This document shows positions 22,421 to 33,929 of a DNA stretch of 64,000 bases, in pieces (position 1 is the first letter of the stretch; every line of letters begins with the position of its first letter). Source of the stretch: Galeopsis tetrahit (taxonomy: Eukaryota > Streptophyta > Magnoliopsida > Lamiales > Lamiaceae). A program made the position numbers and the translations under genes. Below the pieces are notes generated by a model. It did no database searches. It worked only from the letters and a program-made list of their open reading frames with translations, and was not told where the DNA came from. The stretch covers positions 19,657,195 through 19,721,194 of the forward strand of contig OY776126.1 of assembly GCA_963675135.1 (NCBI GenBank), given 5' to 3'.

Positions 22421-23420
22421 GTTGAACATTGTTCTTCGATACTCCCTGAATCCACCACAACTATTCCTACTCACCAAATCTTTGTGCCTAAACTATCTAC
22501 AACTATTTTTGACACTTGGAATCTTACCAGATTACTATGAAACTCTCATCACTGACAGCTGCAAAGTCAGAGTTTCATAGAGTGATGACAGTTTGCACCT
22601 TAGGTGAATTATGATGCTGTCCCTAAGGTGAATTATGGCAATGAGAAAAATTCAACTATATAGACAAGTGTTGTAAGTGGGAGTTTGGAGAGTGTAAGTT
22701 TGGCTGATGGTCCAATCTCGATATTCATTTCCCAGATATAACTACTCAGTACTGGTTTCAAAAGAAGTTGGAATGATTTCAAGATATCAGTCTCTCAATT
22801 TGGAATCAGACAAGTTTTGCAGAGTGTTGGCATGGAGGTCGACGTTTATGGAGTTGGAGTGGCTCTACACTTGGAAATGATGATGAATTGATTGGGTCAT
22901 CATTGCCACGAATTCCGCACCTGGTTCCAATTGAGTGTTCTGATTTTGAGAGAAAGTTAAGGTAGAAATATCAGTTATGATGATGGAAGTGTTAGTATAG
23001 ATTCAACAGTGGTTGGAGAGGCATTGTGGGATGATAAGAACAATCAACTGTTTGTATTCACTGAGCCACTTTGGGAATGTAGTAGGTGATTGTACAATGA
23101 GGTTGTCTTTAAGGTACCCTTCAATCTTGACTATAACAATTGATGCAAGAGTGGTAGTCCAATTCAGGGTACTTTCAAGAAGATCAATCATCCAATCTGC
23201 TGCTTATTATGTGGAAGAGGCTAAAAGATCGATATGATGATGATCTTGATATCCAACGCGCTCGTTTGCATCTTTCATGTTAAAAGGAATCTCGAGGTAC
23301 CCACTTTCGTTTCGATTCTCATGCTTATAGTACTATCTACAGGGCACATGAAGTGTTTGTTGAGAACTCTCAACACAGAACAAGAACAACTTACCAATGG
23401 TGGGAGGATTGAAAGTAATG
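22421..23420 (+). pseudogene. DUF2921-family gene remnant
   Basis: Fragments in changing plus-strand frames match the start and N-terminal part of plant DUF2921 proteins, large membrane proteins of unclear function usually encoded by one long exon. In order these are: EHCSSILPEST (about 22,424), PRIPHLVPIECSDFERKLR (about 22,920), SIDSTVVGEALWDDKNNQLF (about 22,990-23,050) and VGDCTMRLSLRYPSI (about 23,080). The frames are interrupted by stops and frameshifts, for example TGA within the segment near 22,691 and TAG after the KLR segment. The DNA after 23,240 is only tentatively part of it. A complete gene would need about 900 codons, and the C-terminal membrane part is absent. An intact member lies near NPF1.2 and KDSB in Arabidopsis (from memory), which supports an ancestral position. 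Confidence 0.6.
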
Positions 23421-23685
23421 AAGTGAGTAATAGTTAGTTTATCACTATGCCATTGCCTGCTCACAGTTAGTTTTTTTAGTAGTAAACGCACTGTATCAAA
23501 ATGGTATATCTCAAATCTGTATCATTCATAGTCACTCCTAAATTTGACTCGAAAAATTCAAAATTGCAAATGGCAAGAATTTAACCTCTCAACACAAAAT
23601 AACTTACTGTATTACTTTACAAAATACACATTATATTGAAATAAACTCTCTAATAAATTCAAAAACAACATACATAAAAAATCAA

Positions 23686-26600
23686 TCAGGCAGATAAATA
23701 TGTAGAGATCGAGTCCTGGTCTTTAGATTTGGGGTCTTCCTCATCATCCCAAACCCGGACTTGGTCACAACATTTATAACAGAAGATGAAGTGGATCAAA
23801 TTGAGGACACTAAGGAGACACAAAATCCAGTAATAGTAGTCGTAATGTCCCTTGTTCAAATTGTTTGAAACCCAACTGTCTTTCCCATCCTTTTTGGAAG
23901 CCACGTCAACAATGCTGACGATAGCGCTTCCGACAAGGTTGGCAACGGCCATTCCCAGGGCAAAGAGCGCGACAGCGATGCTCCCCATGCTCTTTGGGAA
24001 CTGCGAGTAATAGAGCTCGATTTGCCCAATAGCGTTGAACGCCTCGCCTAGTCCGGCAAGGCTGTGTTGTGGTACTAGCCACATTGCTGACATTTGTACC
24101 TGCGTCCAAGACATGCATGCGTGGTGATAACATTGTCCATAAACAACACAATTCACAAAATCAAATTATTTAATAATATCAACAACCTATTAAACCCAAA
24201 CGTAGTTCATAAATCTATAATACTAATAATAATAATATAGTCCATAAGTCCATAACAGACTTAACACAAAGATATCAATGCATAACCATAAATTCAATTT
24301 ATTATGTTATACTAGTATAATACTTTAACTCCTCCAAATTTATTATGTTATACTAGTATAATACTTTAACTCCTCCAAACCCTTCTTCAATTTTGGGCAT
24401 TCCAACGAAAGTTACACATTTCTTAAAATCAAACCGAATCGAAACTAAAAATTATATATTCACACTTTCTCTTATGTGCATTCTCTTTTTTGAAATAATA
24501 TTATTCACACTACTTTATCCACACGATTCAACCACTATTTATTTACTCAAATTATCTCTAACTTTATTCCTACTCCATAACATCCTATCATATCCCAAAC
24601 TTATCTTATTTATACATAAACTAATCAAATATTCAATTAAATATCACTCAATTTTTTTTTTTAAATTTAAAATGGAAACTGAATTATATAAGTAAAAATG
24701 GAACCGATTTGTGCATATTTTTTCTCACCAATTTTGATATAAAGATTCTATGAATTACCTGTGCCTTGGGATAATCCGCCAATCCCTGGTGCAGCGCCCG
24801 GGCCCTACGGACCCTCTCGACGAGGGCAGCGGCGGCCATAGCAAGGCAAGAAATGAAAAGCCCGATTCCGATTCGGGTCGTAACCCGAAGGCCGCGGGGA
24901 TTGTTGGTGCGCTTGGAGAGAAGGGGAACAATGACCCGATCGTAGAGGGTGACCCAAAGAGTTAGGGTAAGGACTCCGAAGAGGCCGAAGGAGCCTGGTG
25001 GGATCTTGAAGTTTCCGGCGAGTCGGCGGTCCAATGTGCCGGCTTGGAGCACCGGGAATGTGTGTTGGCTTATGGTAACTCCGATGATGATTCCGGTGGA
25101 CCAAATGGGGAGCAATTGTATGAGTGATTTGAGAACCTCTACCTGTAGGACACTGCAAAGGGTCCATGGATCGGAAGGGGACCCGTCTGGGTTTAGCTCT
25201 TTCTCTGGGTTTCTTATAATGCACGCCTTGTTCAACAACCTAATTAATTCCCGTAAAAAAAAAAAAAAAAAAAAAACAACCTAATTAATTAGATAGTTCA
25301 ATCTCATATATGACGTCACCTTACCCAAAAAGAATTTGGCATTTAATCTGAAACGGGGTAGTAATTGGTAAATAGGTGAAAATACATCAAATACAAAAAA
25401 ATTGCCATACATACAAGAATCTGTCTTTTACTTATTTTCACAAATTATAATTATACTATAAAAATAAAAGGCTGGAATTAGTTGTAGTCATTCTGTTTTA
25501 CATACTCTTGATTGATGTAGATTCAAGTAATATCGACTCACATAAGAAATGTCATTATTATATATTTGCATTATTATTGCATAGTTAACGTGTATATTAT
25601 TGTGTATAATTAATATTGTTTTTAGTAAAACATTATTTTCTTTGCACAATGAAAAATATCAAAGTTGAATATGTGATTTAGTGGATAGTGAATGAATGAT
25701 AATTAAAAACATTAAAATGGTTTAATGGGATTTGGCATGCACTGATCGATTTAGTGGATAGTGAATGATAATTAAAAACATTAAAATGATTTAATGGGAT
25801 TATCATGCACCGGCGATTTGACATGCACCACTTGGAACAAAACTGGCGTCAAAATAATCTACTCCGCTAGTTAATAAATATATGATCTTTTTATACACGG
25901 GTCGCACTTATGTGCAATATTTCACGTGAAATATCAGTATATTTAAGGAAAGATCAAAATTCGCGGATCTGTAACGGGTTTGATCGGTCAAACAAATATT
26001 TCTTTAAAAATCGCGGAAAAGTCGCGCGCAGGAGGCTAACAGGATAACGGGTTTCAGGTCTGTGTTACTATAAAGACAATTATATGTTACTACAAGACCA
26101 AATATGTGTTACTGTAAGTGCAAATAACACATAAATTGACTTTTCACAGAAAATATTAATACAATTTAATTTAAGGAAGGATAAAATAGAAAAAAATTGC
26201 TCTTAATCCGTGTTACTATAAATACAATTATATGTTACTGTTCGGACAAATACGTGTTACTGTAAGGACATGTAACACACAATTGACTTTTGAGTAACAC
26301 AGAAAAATGTGTTAATATATAAACACAAGTGTATTACTGTATTAAGAAAGATGTGTTACTATATAAATAAAACATTATTATTGAGAGGGAATGAGATACC
26401 CACATTAAAAAACGAAGAACAATAATTGAAAACACGAAAAACACAATTATGTTTAATAGTTTATCGTTAATTCATTCAAAAAACAAAAATAATAATTTAT
26501 CCGCTTGTTTCGTGATTAGTAGATCAGAAATCTGAACTGTTTCTAATTTTTTTTTTAATTGAACTCTGCAATTTTTGGCAGCGGGCTGAAGATAAGACAT

Positions 26601-29019
26601 CGCAAAGAAGGAGAAATTTGTCGCGCGCAGAAGATAAAGCATCGCGAAGAAGGAGACCGGCGCAGAAAAAAATGCAGCAAAGAGGAGTGACTGGCGGCAC
26701 AAAAAACAGAAGAGAGAAGAAGACAAACATAAGAATAGATCATATTGCACCATAAGACTATTGGTGCAATATTGTATCTAAGTTTTTGGCTTTATACACA
26801 TCTAAAATGTCAATAAGTGCCTTTCCAAACAAAAAATGTCAATTAAGTACGCGTTAATCGTAATTATTTATATATATATATATATATATATGAACTTTAA
26901 ACAAAACTTTGGTATATATTACACATGAGTTCTTATAAATACTTGTTCCTTACATCAGTCCTTATAATAATACATAATTTGACTTAATTTTCTAACTTCT
27001 TTTTTTAAATGTGTTAATATTACACATAAGTTATTTGCCTCTTTTATCTTTGATGTATATATATATAACTTTAAAAAATACAAAGTGAACTTAATAGATT
27101 AGAGCACCACTATCGAAGTTTTAAGTTCGAGTCATGGATAGGGGTTGGAATTAACAAAAATAAATAAAAAATTGAGAGGGAATTATCATCACCTGAGTTT
27201 ATTTGATGGAGGCAGCTTGGAATCCTTATCGCAATAATACTGGAAACCCTCATCATGAGCATCAGATGACACTACTAAGTGCCTCTTGTTCCAAGATGCC
27301 ACTAAAACTTGAGCCAAACCCGTGAGCAAACTCTTGTTTGGTTTCACCTTCACGTATATCTTTGATCCCAAAAAGAACATAATTGTAGACGCCAACATGA
27401 GGCCCACAGGTACCCCAAACCCAACCACCCACCCCCACGCATTCTGGATGTAAACCACCATTGTCAGTGCTATCATCAGGGACACACCTACCGAGGCGTA
27501 GTACCAGTTGAAGAAACTCTGCAGAATCCTCTCATTTTTTGGGTTTTTCGGGTCGTGGAACTGGTCCGCCCCGAAGGCCATGGAGCATGGCCTCACGCCT
27601 CCCGCACCAATCGCCAACAAGGCGAAGGCTGTGAAGAGGAAGGCGTATTGCCCGGCGTGTGGCTTCACGCCGGGCTCTGGCCTTGCCTCTTTTAGGATGG
27701 CGGTTAGCCATAGTACTATCAATCCCTGTAAAATGTCCGAGAGTAAGTAATGAGTAAATATTTTGGTGCACCAATTGTAATCGGTGTAAATTTTATTAAA
27801 ATTCTAAACAAACTGTTCTTATATTTTTAGCTAAACAAATGGTTGAAAAATATTTGTTCATGTGATAAAAAGTATCAACTCGTGTGATAAAAAATATTGC
27901 TTGTACGTACATCGAAAAGGTATTGATTGCATACTTTTATTTTGTATTAACTATATATTATTTTAATTATATATAGATTTTAGTTTTTTTGTGAAAGAAT
28001 CAAAATTTGAAGTTTTTGGTAGCCTTAAAATGATATTTTCGATGTCACATCATAAATTTCTTTTAAAATAATAAAAATATGCATTAAATTGGATTTTTTT
28101 TTTTAAGTTGTGAAGTAAAGTAAAACAACAAAAAACAACAAACAAGGGCGTATTTATAAATACTCTTCAATTCAAAATTATTGTTTTAACACATATATTT
28201 AAAAAAAAAAATTCTTAATAAATATGAATCTATATATCCTATTTAAAGAAGACATTTATCTGAATATTTTAATAATTATAAAAATAAATTTAAAATAAAT
28301 ATAATTAATTTACATTAAAAATTGTAAAAAAACGTATTTTAATTTGTAAAGGAAGTGAAAAGTTAAAATAGGAAGGATATATAAATTAATAGTCCAAATA
28401 TATACCAAGATATCATGTCCACACACACATTTCTGATTATTTGATGAAATATAATTAAATTGGGGAATATTTTGTAGAAAAATTGGAACAACAAAATTAA
28501 TTAGAATCAAATTAAGGTTATATTTTTTAGAATGGATTTTAGCTAAAAAAAATGTTTGGATTTAAAATCTGAAATTAATCAAGTAATTGTTTGAAAGAAA
28601 GGAAGAAAGAACATACAGAAAGCACAGAAAGAGTTCCAAAGCAGATAACTCGGAATCGACCAAAGTAAGAATCGGAGAAAAAAGCTCCCAAAATAGGCAT
28701 GAAGTTGGAGATGGCTCCCCATATGAATAAAGTGCTTGTTCCACCTGCTACGCTGAAATTATATGATTTTATGAGGTACAATATCATATTTGGTTGCAGC
28801 CCATATCCTGCTATCTTCTCAAACGCCTCATTCGCTACATATACGTACGGAGTACAATATTAATTAGTCGACAAATTAATACTATATGTTAAAACGTCAT
28901 GTTCAAATTATATGTAATATACCTATGATGAAAGGCATGGTCCTGAGCCCCCCTTTAAGGCTTGTACTCTTGATTTCATGAGTAGTACTCTTTGGAGTAC
29001 TCTCCATCTCCATTTCCAT
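23686..29019 (-). CDS. NRT1/PTR family transporter, NPF1 type
   Basis: Five exons (28923-29019, 28617-28834, 27193-27725, 24759-25239, 23686-24099) join in phase to 580 residues, the normal size for this family of 12-helix proton-coupled transporters of nitrate, peptides or hormones. The proton-coupling ExxEK motif is present at residues 35-39 (NEAFEKIAGYG). Other family features are GAFFSDSYFGRF after helix 2, GAGGVRPCSMAFGADQF, FFNWYYASVGVSLMIA, the large central loop with LRLLNKACII, and NKGHYDYYYWILCLLS before the last helix. The sequence follows NPF1.1/NPF1.2 closely, which in Arabidopsis are plasma-membrane low-affinity nitrate transporters active in phloem-related transfer. The substrate here is inferred. 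Three ATGs lie at the start (MEMEME) and I use the first. The 1.95 kb third intron holds repeats, and its 3' splice site has been duplicated. Confidence 0.93.
24298..24379. repeat. 41-bp perfect tandem duplication in NPF intron 4
   Basis: Two apparently identical 41-bp units lie head to tail (24298-24338, 24339-24379). Each contains the short palindrome ttatactagtataa. Identity suggests a recent duplication. Confidence 0.9.
25234..25290 (+). mobile_element. Poly(A)-only retro-insertion with 16-bp target duplication
   Basis: The 16-bp phrase aacaacctaattaatt occurs at 25234-25249 and again at 25275-25290. Between them is only cccgt followed by about twenty A. A long target duplication flanking a poly(A) tract is the signature of LINE-driven target-primed insertion, here of an almost wholly truncated RNA. 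The duplication includes the 3' splice site of NPF exon 4 (AG at 25240-25241 on the minus strand), so a second TTAG/GTTG site lies upstream. Using the distal site would run through the T tract into a stop soon after. Confidence 0.65.
25675..25815. repeat. 73-bp tandem duplication in NPF intron 3
   Basis: The segment gatttagtggatagtgaatg and its continuation through ttaatgggatt occurs at 25675 and again at 25748 with small differences (one 4-bp deletion). It is followed by a third short partial (cggcgatttgacatgcacc). Confidence 0.8.
26060..26370. repeat. Degenerate 'tgttactata' minisatellite-like block in NPF intron 3
   Basis: At least nine phrases of the form tgttact(a/g)ta, often followed by 'aggacaaata' and separated by 'aattgactttt', occur in about 310 bp. 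No coding frame is evident. Just beyond, at 26579-26665, the phrase cgcagaagataa.gcatcgc.aagaaggaga also repeats. The whole may be one degraded transposon. Confidence 0.5.
26868..26892. repeat. (TA)n microsatellite
   Basis: A run of about 12 TA dinucleotides lies in NPF intron 3. A second, shorter run occurs near 27,055-27,067. Confidence 0.9.
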
Positions 29020-29522
29020 CTTAATTTGGTTTTTCAGATCAGTCGAATGAATTTATGTGATTATAATTGGGAGAATTGAATGACATGTGGAAGGTGACGG
29101 AGGAAACCGTGTATTTTTTGCTTGTCTTTTCTTGGTTGTTATCAACCCTAATGCGGCCCTTTTGTGTTTTTATAATTTCATTTTGGCTAAACTTCAATTA
29201 TTGGTTTTGCTTTAAATAATGATAGCCTGATTTGGTTACCCATTATGTAGTGGACAAATAAAAAAAGGACAGGATTTATTTATGCTCATACACTGATCAG
29301 CCTCCTTTAGATTCCCGTGGAATACTAGGTTGCTTAAACAAATTTAATTCGAACAATCCCAAAAAAAAATCATAACAATTTGAAGAACACGTAATTGTAT
29401 GAATCAATAAAAAAAATTGCATAGCACTTAAATATATTTGCACAGACGAGCAAATTCAAAATCAAACCCATAAATTTTAAATAACATTTGAATAAATATA
29501 CCGAATTCATAACAAAATTCAA

Positions 29523-29655
29523 AGGGTAAAGTCTAGTATGCACTCGAGTGCATGTTGTGCACCCTAGTCCATTTGCACTTTTCAATTTTACTGACTTACA
29601 CTTTTTGATAAATGGTATTGCACTTTTCAATTATTATACTAAAAATAATTAAATA
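29523..29655 (+). mobile_element. Half copy (copy B) of the CTCGAG MITE
   Basis: The left outer end ggtaaagtctagtatgcactc is followed by the whole left arm (gtgcatgttgtgcacc..., ttttactgacttacac, tgcacttttcaattatta). The sequence then leaves the element without any right arm. It is therefore a one-armed derivative of the family present at 12,626, 34,843/59,223, 59,490 and 59,733. Confidence 0.75.
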
Positions 29656-29659
29656 AGTT

Positions 29660-30306
29660 TGCACCAAAAAGACCAACTTCCAAATACTCAGACTCTACAA
29701 GACCTACATGATTTTGCACAACCGAATACATATTTTTTTGTAAAAAACAATAAACAAATTACAAAATTAGAGCAACAATAAAATTGCATAAAAATTAAAT
29801 ACGATTGCACAAACGAACATCTTCCAGAACAAACTCAGTCACTCATAACAAAATTAGAAGAACACAACTAACAAATTCTCAAAACCTCGTACTATATATG
29901 CTTGTAGCCCCCGGATCATCATCGACGACTAAGACGCTTTGCCCGGCCATAATCGCGTTCAAATTAAGTAGTCCAACATAAAACGAGCATGAAAAACCTT
30001 GACAATTTAAAACTGGCCACGTACCCATAATTTTTTAGATGAAAGCGTCAAACATTGAACCAACATGGAGACGTATCATCTTACTTCTATCCATGAATTT
30101 GACGATGAAAACAACGGAATAATCCATTTCCGATTAGATAAATGATCACCGAAAAATTTCGCCGAAAATGACGAACTGGCAACAATAATATGCACCGAAA
30201 AATTGAAACGATTAATTATAAAATGTCTTGAAATGAAATTAATTTATCGTTAAAGGTGGAATTACGCTACTAAAAAATAAAAAAATACGATCTAATTTTG
30301 GACTAA
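29660..30306. other. Intergenic DNA, no gene seen
   Basis: AT-rich sequence without a recognisable coding frame, RNA gene or matched transposon ends. Confidence 0.4.
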
Positions 30307-30315
30307 AACCTAATT

Positions 30316-31517
30316 GGGAGGGGCTATCATTATCAACACCCCACATTGTGTTATACATACCCCAAATAATTTTAGACAAAAATAGACATAAATGCATTTA
30401 CTAAAATGTCCTTTAAACTTTTTTAAAAATTTATAAACACACCCCTATTAATTATAAACATACCCCATATGTTATACACACCCAATTTTTAAACTCTCCA
30501 ATAATTTAATCTCCATTCAAACATTTTTTTCTTTTACTTCATGCATAAACCCTTAAAATGATGATATAATCATAACAAACATAGTCTTTGAAGAAGAAAA
30601 CGTGATGAAGAACGTTAATATAAGTATATTTAATATTTTTTACACTTTTTTACGGTATATACAGATTTTAAGTTTACCAGTCGACGATATGTTCGGCCAG
30701 AATCGTGGCCGAACACATCAATGTATGTACTGCCGGAATATCCGAACACATCAATGGGTGTACGACCAATTTTGGCCGAACATAATTTTTCCAAAATTTT
30801 TTTGGTCAAGTTGCATACGGCCACTCTCTGACCGAACACCCCAGAAGGCGCACATGAGTTATTGGCCGAACAGATTGTTGAGTGTACATTAGTTATTGGC
30901 CGAACACATCAATGGGTGTACGGCCAATTCCGGCCGAACATAATTTTTCCAAATTTTTTTGGTCAAGTTGCATACGGCCACTCTCTGACCGAACATCTCC
31001 AAAGGCGCACATGAGTTAATGGCCGAACAGATCATTGTGTGTACATGAGTTACTGACCGAACACATCTTTGTTTGTACATGAGTTACTGGCCGAACACTT
31101 TCGATACAGCAACAAACACAACAGCAAAATGGCGCAAAAACGAGACTCAAAACAACATATTAGCATATCCAACTCATTTTCTTTATGCAATCTTTACACA
31201 ATATCTTCAACAACTAAATGTTTACAATTCTATCATTCCAAATCATTTAAACAATTCAAAAATATCAAAATTTCTATAAACCCTAAATATAAAAAATTCT
31301 ATAAATCCCAAATTTATTGTAAAGGAGAAAAGGTTAATGGGGTGTGTTTAGTAAGAAAGATATTTTGAATAGAAAATGAGATTTTGAATGAAGAAGGGTA
31401 TGATAGGAAAAAAATGGGATGTGTTTAGTATTTTAAATATATTTTTTAATTTTAGTGGGGTGTGTATAACCACTCTGGGGTATGTATAACATATTTTGGG
31501 GTGTGATAGTCCTTCCC
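30316..31517. mobile_element. Non-autonomous Mutator-like element with 9-bp target duplication
   Basis: The element is 1,202 bp long and flanked by identical 9-bp repeats AACCTAATT (30307-30315 and 31518-31526). Its ends are inverted: GGGAGGGGCTATCA on the left and, reversed, GGGAAGGACTATCA on the right. Both arms continue with caccccaa-type and tgttatacataccccaa phrases. A 9-bp duplication is typical of Mutator-like elements. The interior has no transposase. It carries a 158-bp tandem duplication (from 30742 and 30900, phrase ccgaacacatcaatgggtgt) plus further ttggccgaaca copies. Confidence 0.8.
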
Positions 31518-31529
31518 AACCTAATTTTG

Positions 31530-32040
31530 CCTTTTCAAAGATGAGTTAGGAACTAATCAACCGAAAATGTAGTATACTGTGCATGGAAATAACCCACATT
31601 TATGTTACTATAATTAATCATGATATTTTCAATGGAAAAAGTGGGAACAAATGAATTTAAAATTCTATTGATAGAAAATGAAAGTTAATGAACTAAAATT
31701 AATTAATTAGGGACATTATGAATTTATTGCATATCCTTTTAAACCTATTGATGACTCCAATTTTTTTTACCAAAATACTTTACCTAGGTGCTAAAAATAA
31801 ACGATCAAGATTTAATGAGAGGGGTCCCCATTTGTTATTAGAAAAAACGAAAGAGATTAAACAAAAAATAAAAGAACAATAAAAGAATTTATGCGATTGT
31901 TTCAAAATCACAGTCCAAATATCACTGTATGAATTTTTTTTATAATAAACAAGAAATTCCAACACTCACCTGGCCAAAAGAGAATATAAGGAAGCTTGTT
32001 AACTAGAATAAATTAAATACAAGACTAATTTAAGAATTGA
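31530..32040. other. Intergenic DNA, no gene seen
   Basis: AT-rich spacer between the Mutator-like element and the poly(A)-tailed segment. No feature can be supported. Confidence 0.4.
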
Positions 32041-32049
32041 TGTGCTATA

Positions 32050-32597
32050 GATACTCTCCGACGGAGTCAAGGTGACCGTTCGGGTGAGTTATCCATTGAT
32101 CCTGTTTTAATTTTTGTCTTTACTTTTGTTGTTATGTGGGTTAGTTTATTTCATGTCTTGCTTTAGTTTTTGCTTTAGATCTTGTTTTCTTGTTTCAGTT
32201 CTTGCGTTTTTTCCCTGTTTTACTTTCTCCCCTTTATGGGTTATCTTCTCTAGTATGGGTCTCCTTCCCCCTTTGTGGGTCCTTGTTGTGTTGATGGTTG
32301 GGCTTGATTGACACCGGTTGTTCTTTGGGTCGTCTTCTATGATCTGGAAAGTCGTCGCACGAGTCGTAGTGTGCGATAATTTGTTCCTCAAAGTAGGTTT
32401 GCTATCTTTCTTGGTCGAGGCACCTCGTGGAGGACAGGCTGGTTTGCTTATGTGACTTTCCACTATCTAAAGATTGAGTTTGGAGTTATAAGTCTTTGGT
32501 AGAATTTTTCTCTAATAGATAGGTGTGCGAAAGCACAAATGTAATTCATATTTCCCTATCTGTAATTCTACTCTAAAAAAAAAAAAAAAAAAAAACA
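32050..32597 (+). mobile_element. Candidate non-LTR retroposon 3' end with poly(A) tail
   Basis: A segment less AT-rich than its flanks ends in about 22 A residues at roughly 32,574-32,595. Before the tail is a possible hairpin region (aatagatagg ... ttccctatctg). The upstream part is T-rich and codes for nothing recognisable on either strand. It could be the 3' part of a LINE, a SINE, or a retrocopied transcript. I could not fix a target duplication. Confidence 0.35.
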
Positions 32598-32599
32598 AA

Positions 32600-33265
32600 C
32601 AAAACAAAGATATAGTAGCCTAGAGGACCCCAGATCCGGGGTGGATGTATCACAAGTTCACAACAGCAACACCCGGAAAGCGTGATCAATAAATTAGAAA
32701 GGTTTGCCTCTAAACCCTCATTATAGATTCATCGGCAAAGTTTGTACATAAGTTGGACCATGTCGCCTCGTACGAGGGTCGATGTGTCGATGCTTTTTAT
32801 CTTCCATGAGTCCTTTTTCCTATTATGCTTATTTTGAATTTGGTTATCTTTTATAAGTTTGCTTGTGATTATTTTAGAAAGTATTATTTTTTTCTTTTTG
32901 GCCTAAGCTTTATCTATAAGGAAGATTTTTTCAGACAAAGTTTTATTGGCGCCCTGACCTCTAGCTCGACTTGAGAACTTATGGTTTTAAATTTTTTTAA
33001 CAAATCATTTATTTGCCTTTGTTAACCAATGGAGGTTGGATAAACACTTTCATTTTATTTTAACACAAAGATTTAATAAGAAACTTCAAAGATTTGATCA
33101 AGCCCAATTATTGTGAACTCAAATTCAACTTGATAGTAAATTCAACTCGAGACTTGCAATTAATTTTCATTTTATTTGGATTAAGTGCAATTTCAGTCCC
33201 ATAAAAATTATGTCTCATGAATTCAAATTTGATCTCATACAATTTTTTAGTCTATTATTAACGAA
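32600..33265. other. Intergenic DNA, no gene seen
   Basis: The first part (32,620-32,800) is somewhat GC-richer and may continue an old element. The rest is AT-rich. No gene, RNA or paired terminus is recognisable. Confidence 0.35.
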
Positions 33266-33267
33266 AT

Positions 33268-33405
33268 AAGTGTGTGTAAGACACGCACTCTTAGTTTTTA
33301 AATCAGTTTTAACCATGTACAAATTTAGCTGGAGGGAAGTGTGTGTAAGACACGCACTCTTAGTTTTTAAATCAGTTTTAACCATGTACAAATTTAGCTG
33401 GAGGG
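33268..33405. repeat. 69-bp perfect tandem duplication
   Basis: The unit aagtgtgtgtaagacacgca and its continuation to gctggaggg occurs twice head to tail, at 33268 and 33337, with no difference that I can see. Because 69 is a multiple of three, both strands show an open frame repeating every 23 codons. That frame is a by-product and not a gene. Confidence 0.9.
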
Positions 33406-33409
33406 GTAA

Positions 33410-33925
33410 ATATATCGAAATTTTGGTGTATCGAACTTTTTGTATCAAAAAAATATCGAAATTTTTAATACGATAACAGACTGAAAAATGATCATATTGC
33501 GGTATTTCGGTATACCGAAAAAATTTCGGTATTCTGTATGAAATGATATATTGATATACCGAAACCTTAATAAAATAATAAATTTATATTATTTTTAAAT
33601 TAAAATAACTTTAATTATTAAAACTTCAATAAAATAAACTTTAAATAATTAGTTTCGATATAAAATGATGTTTCAATATTTTGGGTATGAATTGGTATAC
33701 CAATATTTCAATATGAAATGATGGTTCAATATTTTGGATATGAATCGGTGTACCGATATGGTACGGTATACCGATATACCATACCGAAAATTACGGTATC
33801 GGCATGAATTTTTAATTACATTATCGAAATTTTCGGTACGAAAACGGTATGAAATTTTTCAATATTAATTTTTTTGACATGATAACGGTATGGTCGATAT
33901 ACCGCACCGAACCACACCTATACCA
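33410..33925. repeat. Degenerate 'cggtataccga' transposon remnant
   Basis: The block is full of cggtata/tataccg variants and ends in gcaccgaaccacacc, the reverse of ggtgtggttcggtgc. That phrase is common at the ends of degenerate hAT-like repeats in plants. The 13,814 element has a similar style (cggttcgg variants). No target duplication was found. Confidence 0.45.
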
Positions 33926-33929
33926 ATTA

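Noticed and set aside
24805..25284. Long frames opposite and out of phase within NPF exon 4
   Set aside because: They are shadows of the GC-richer transporter exon, which has matching splice phases and family motifs.
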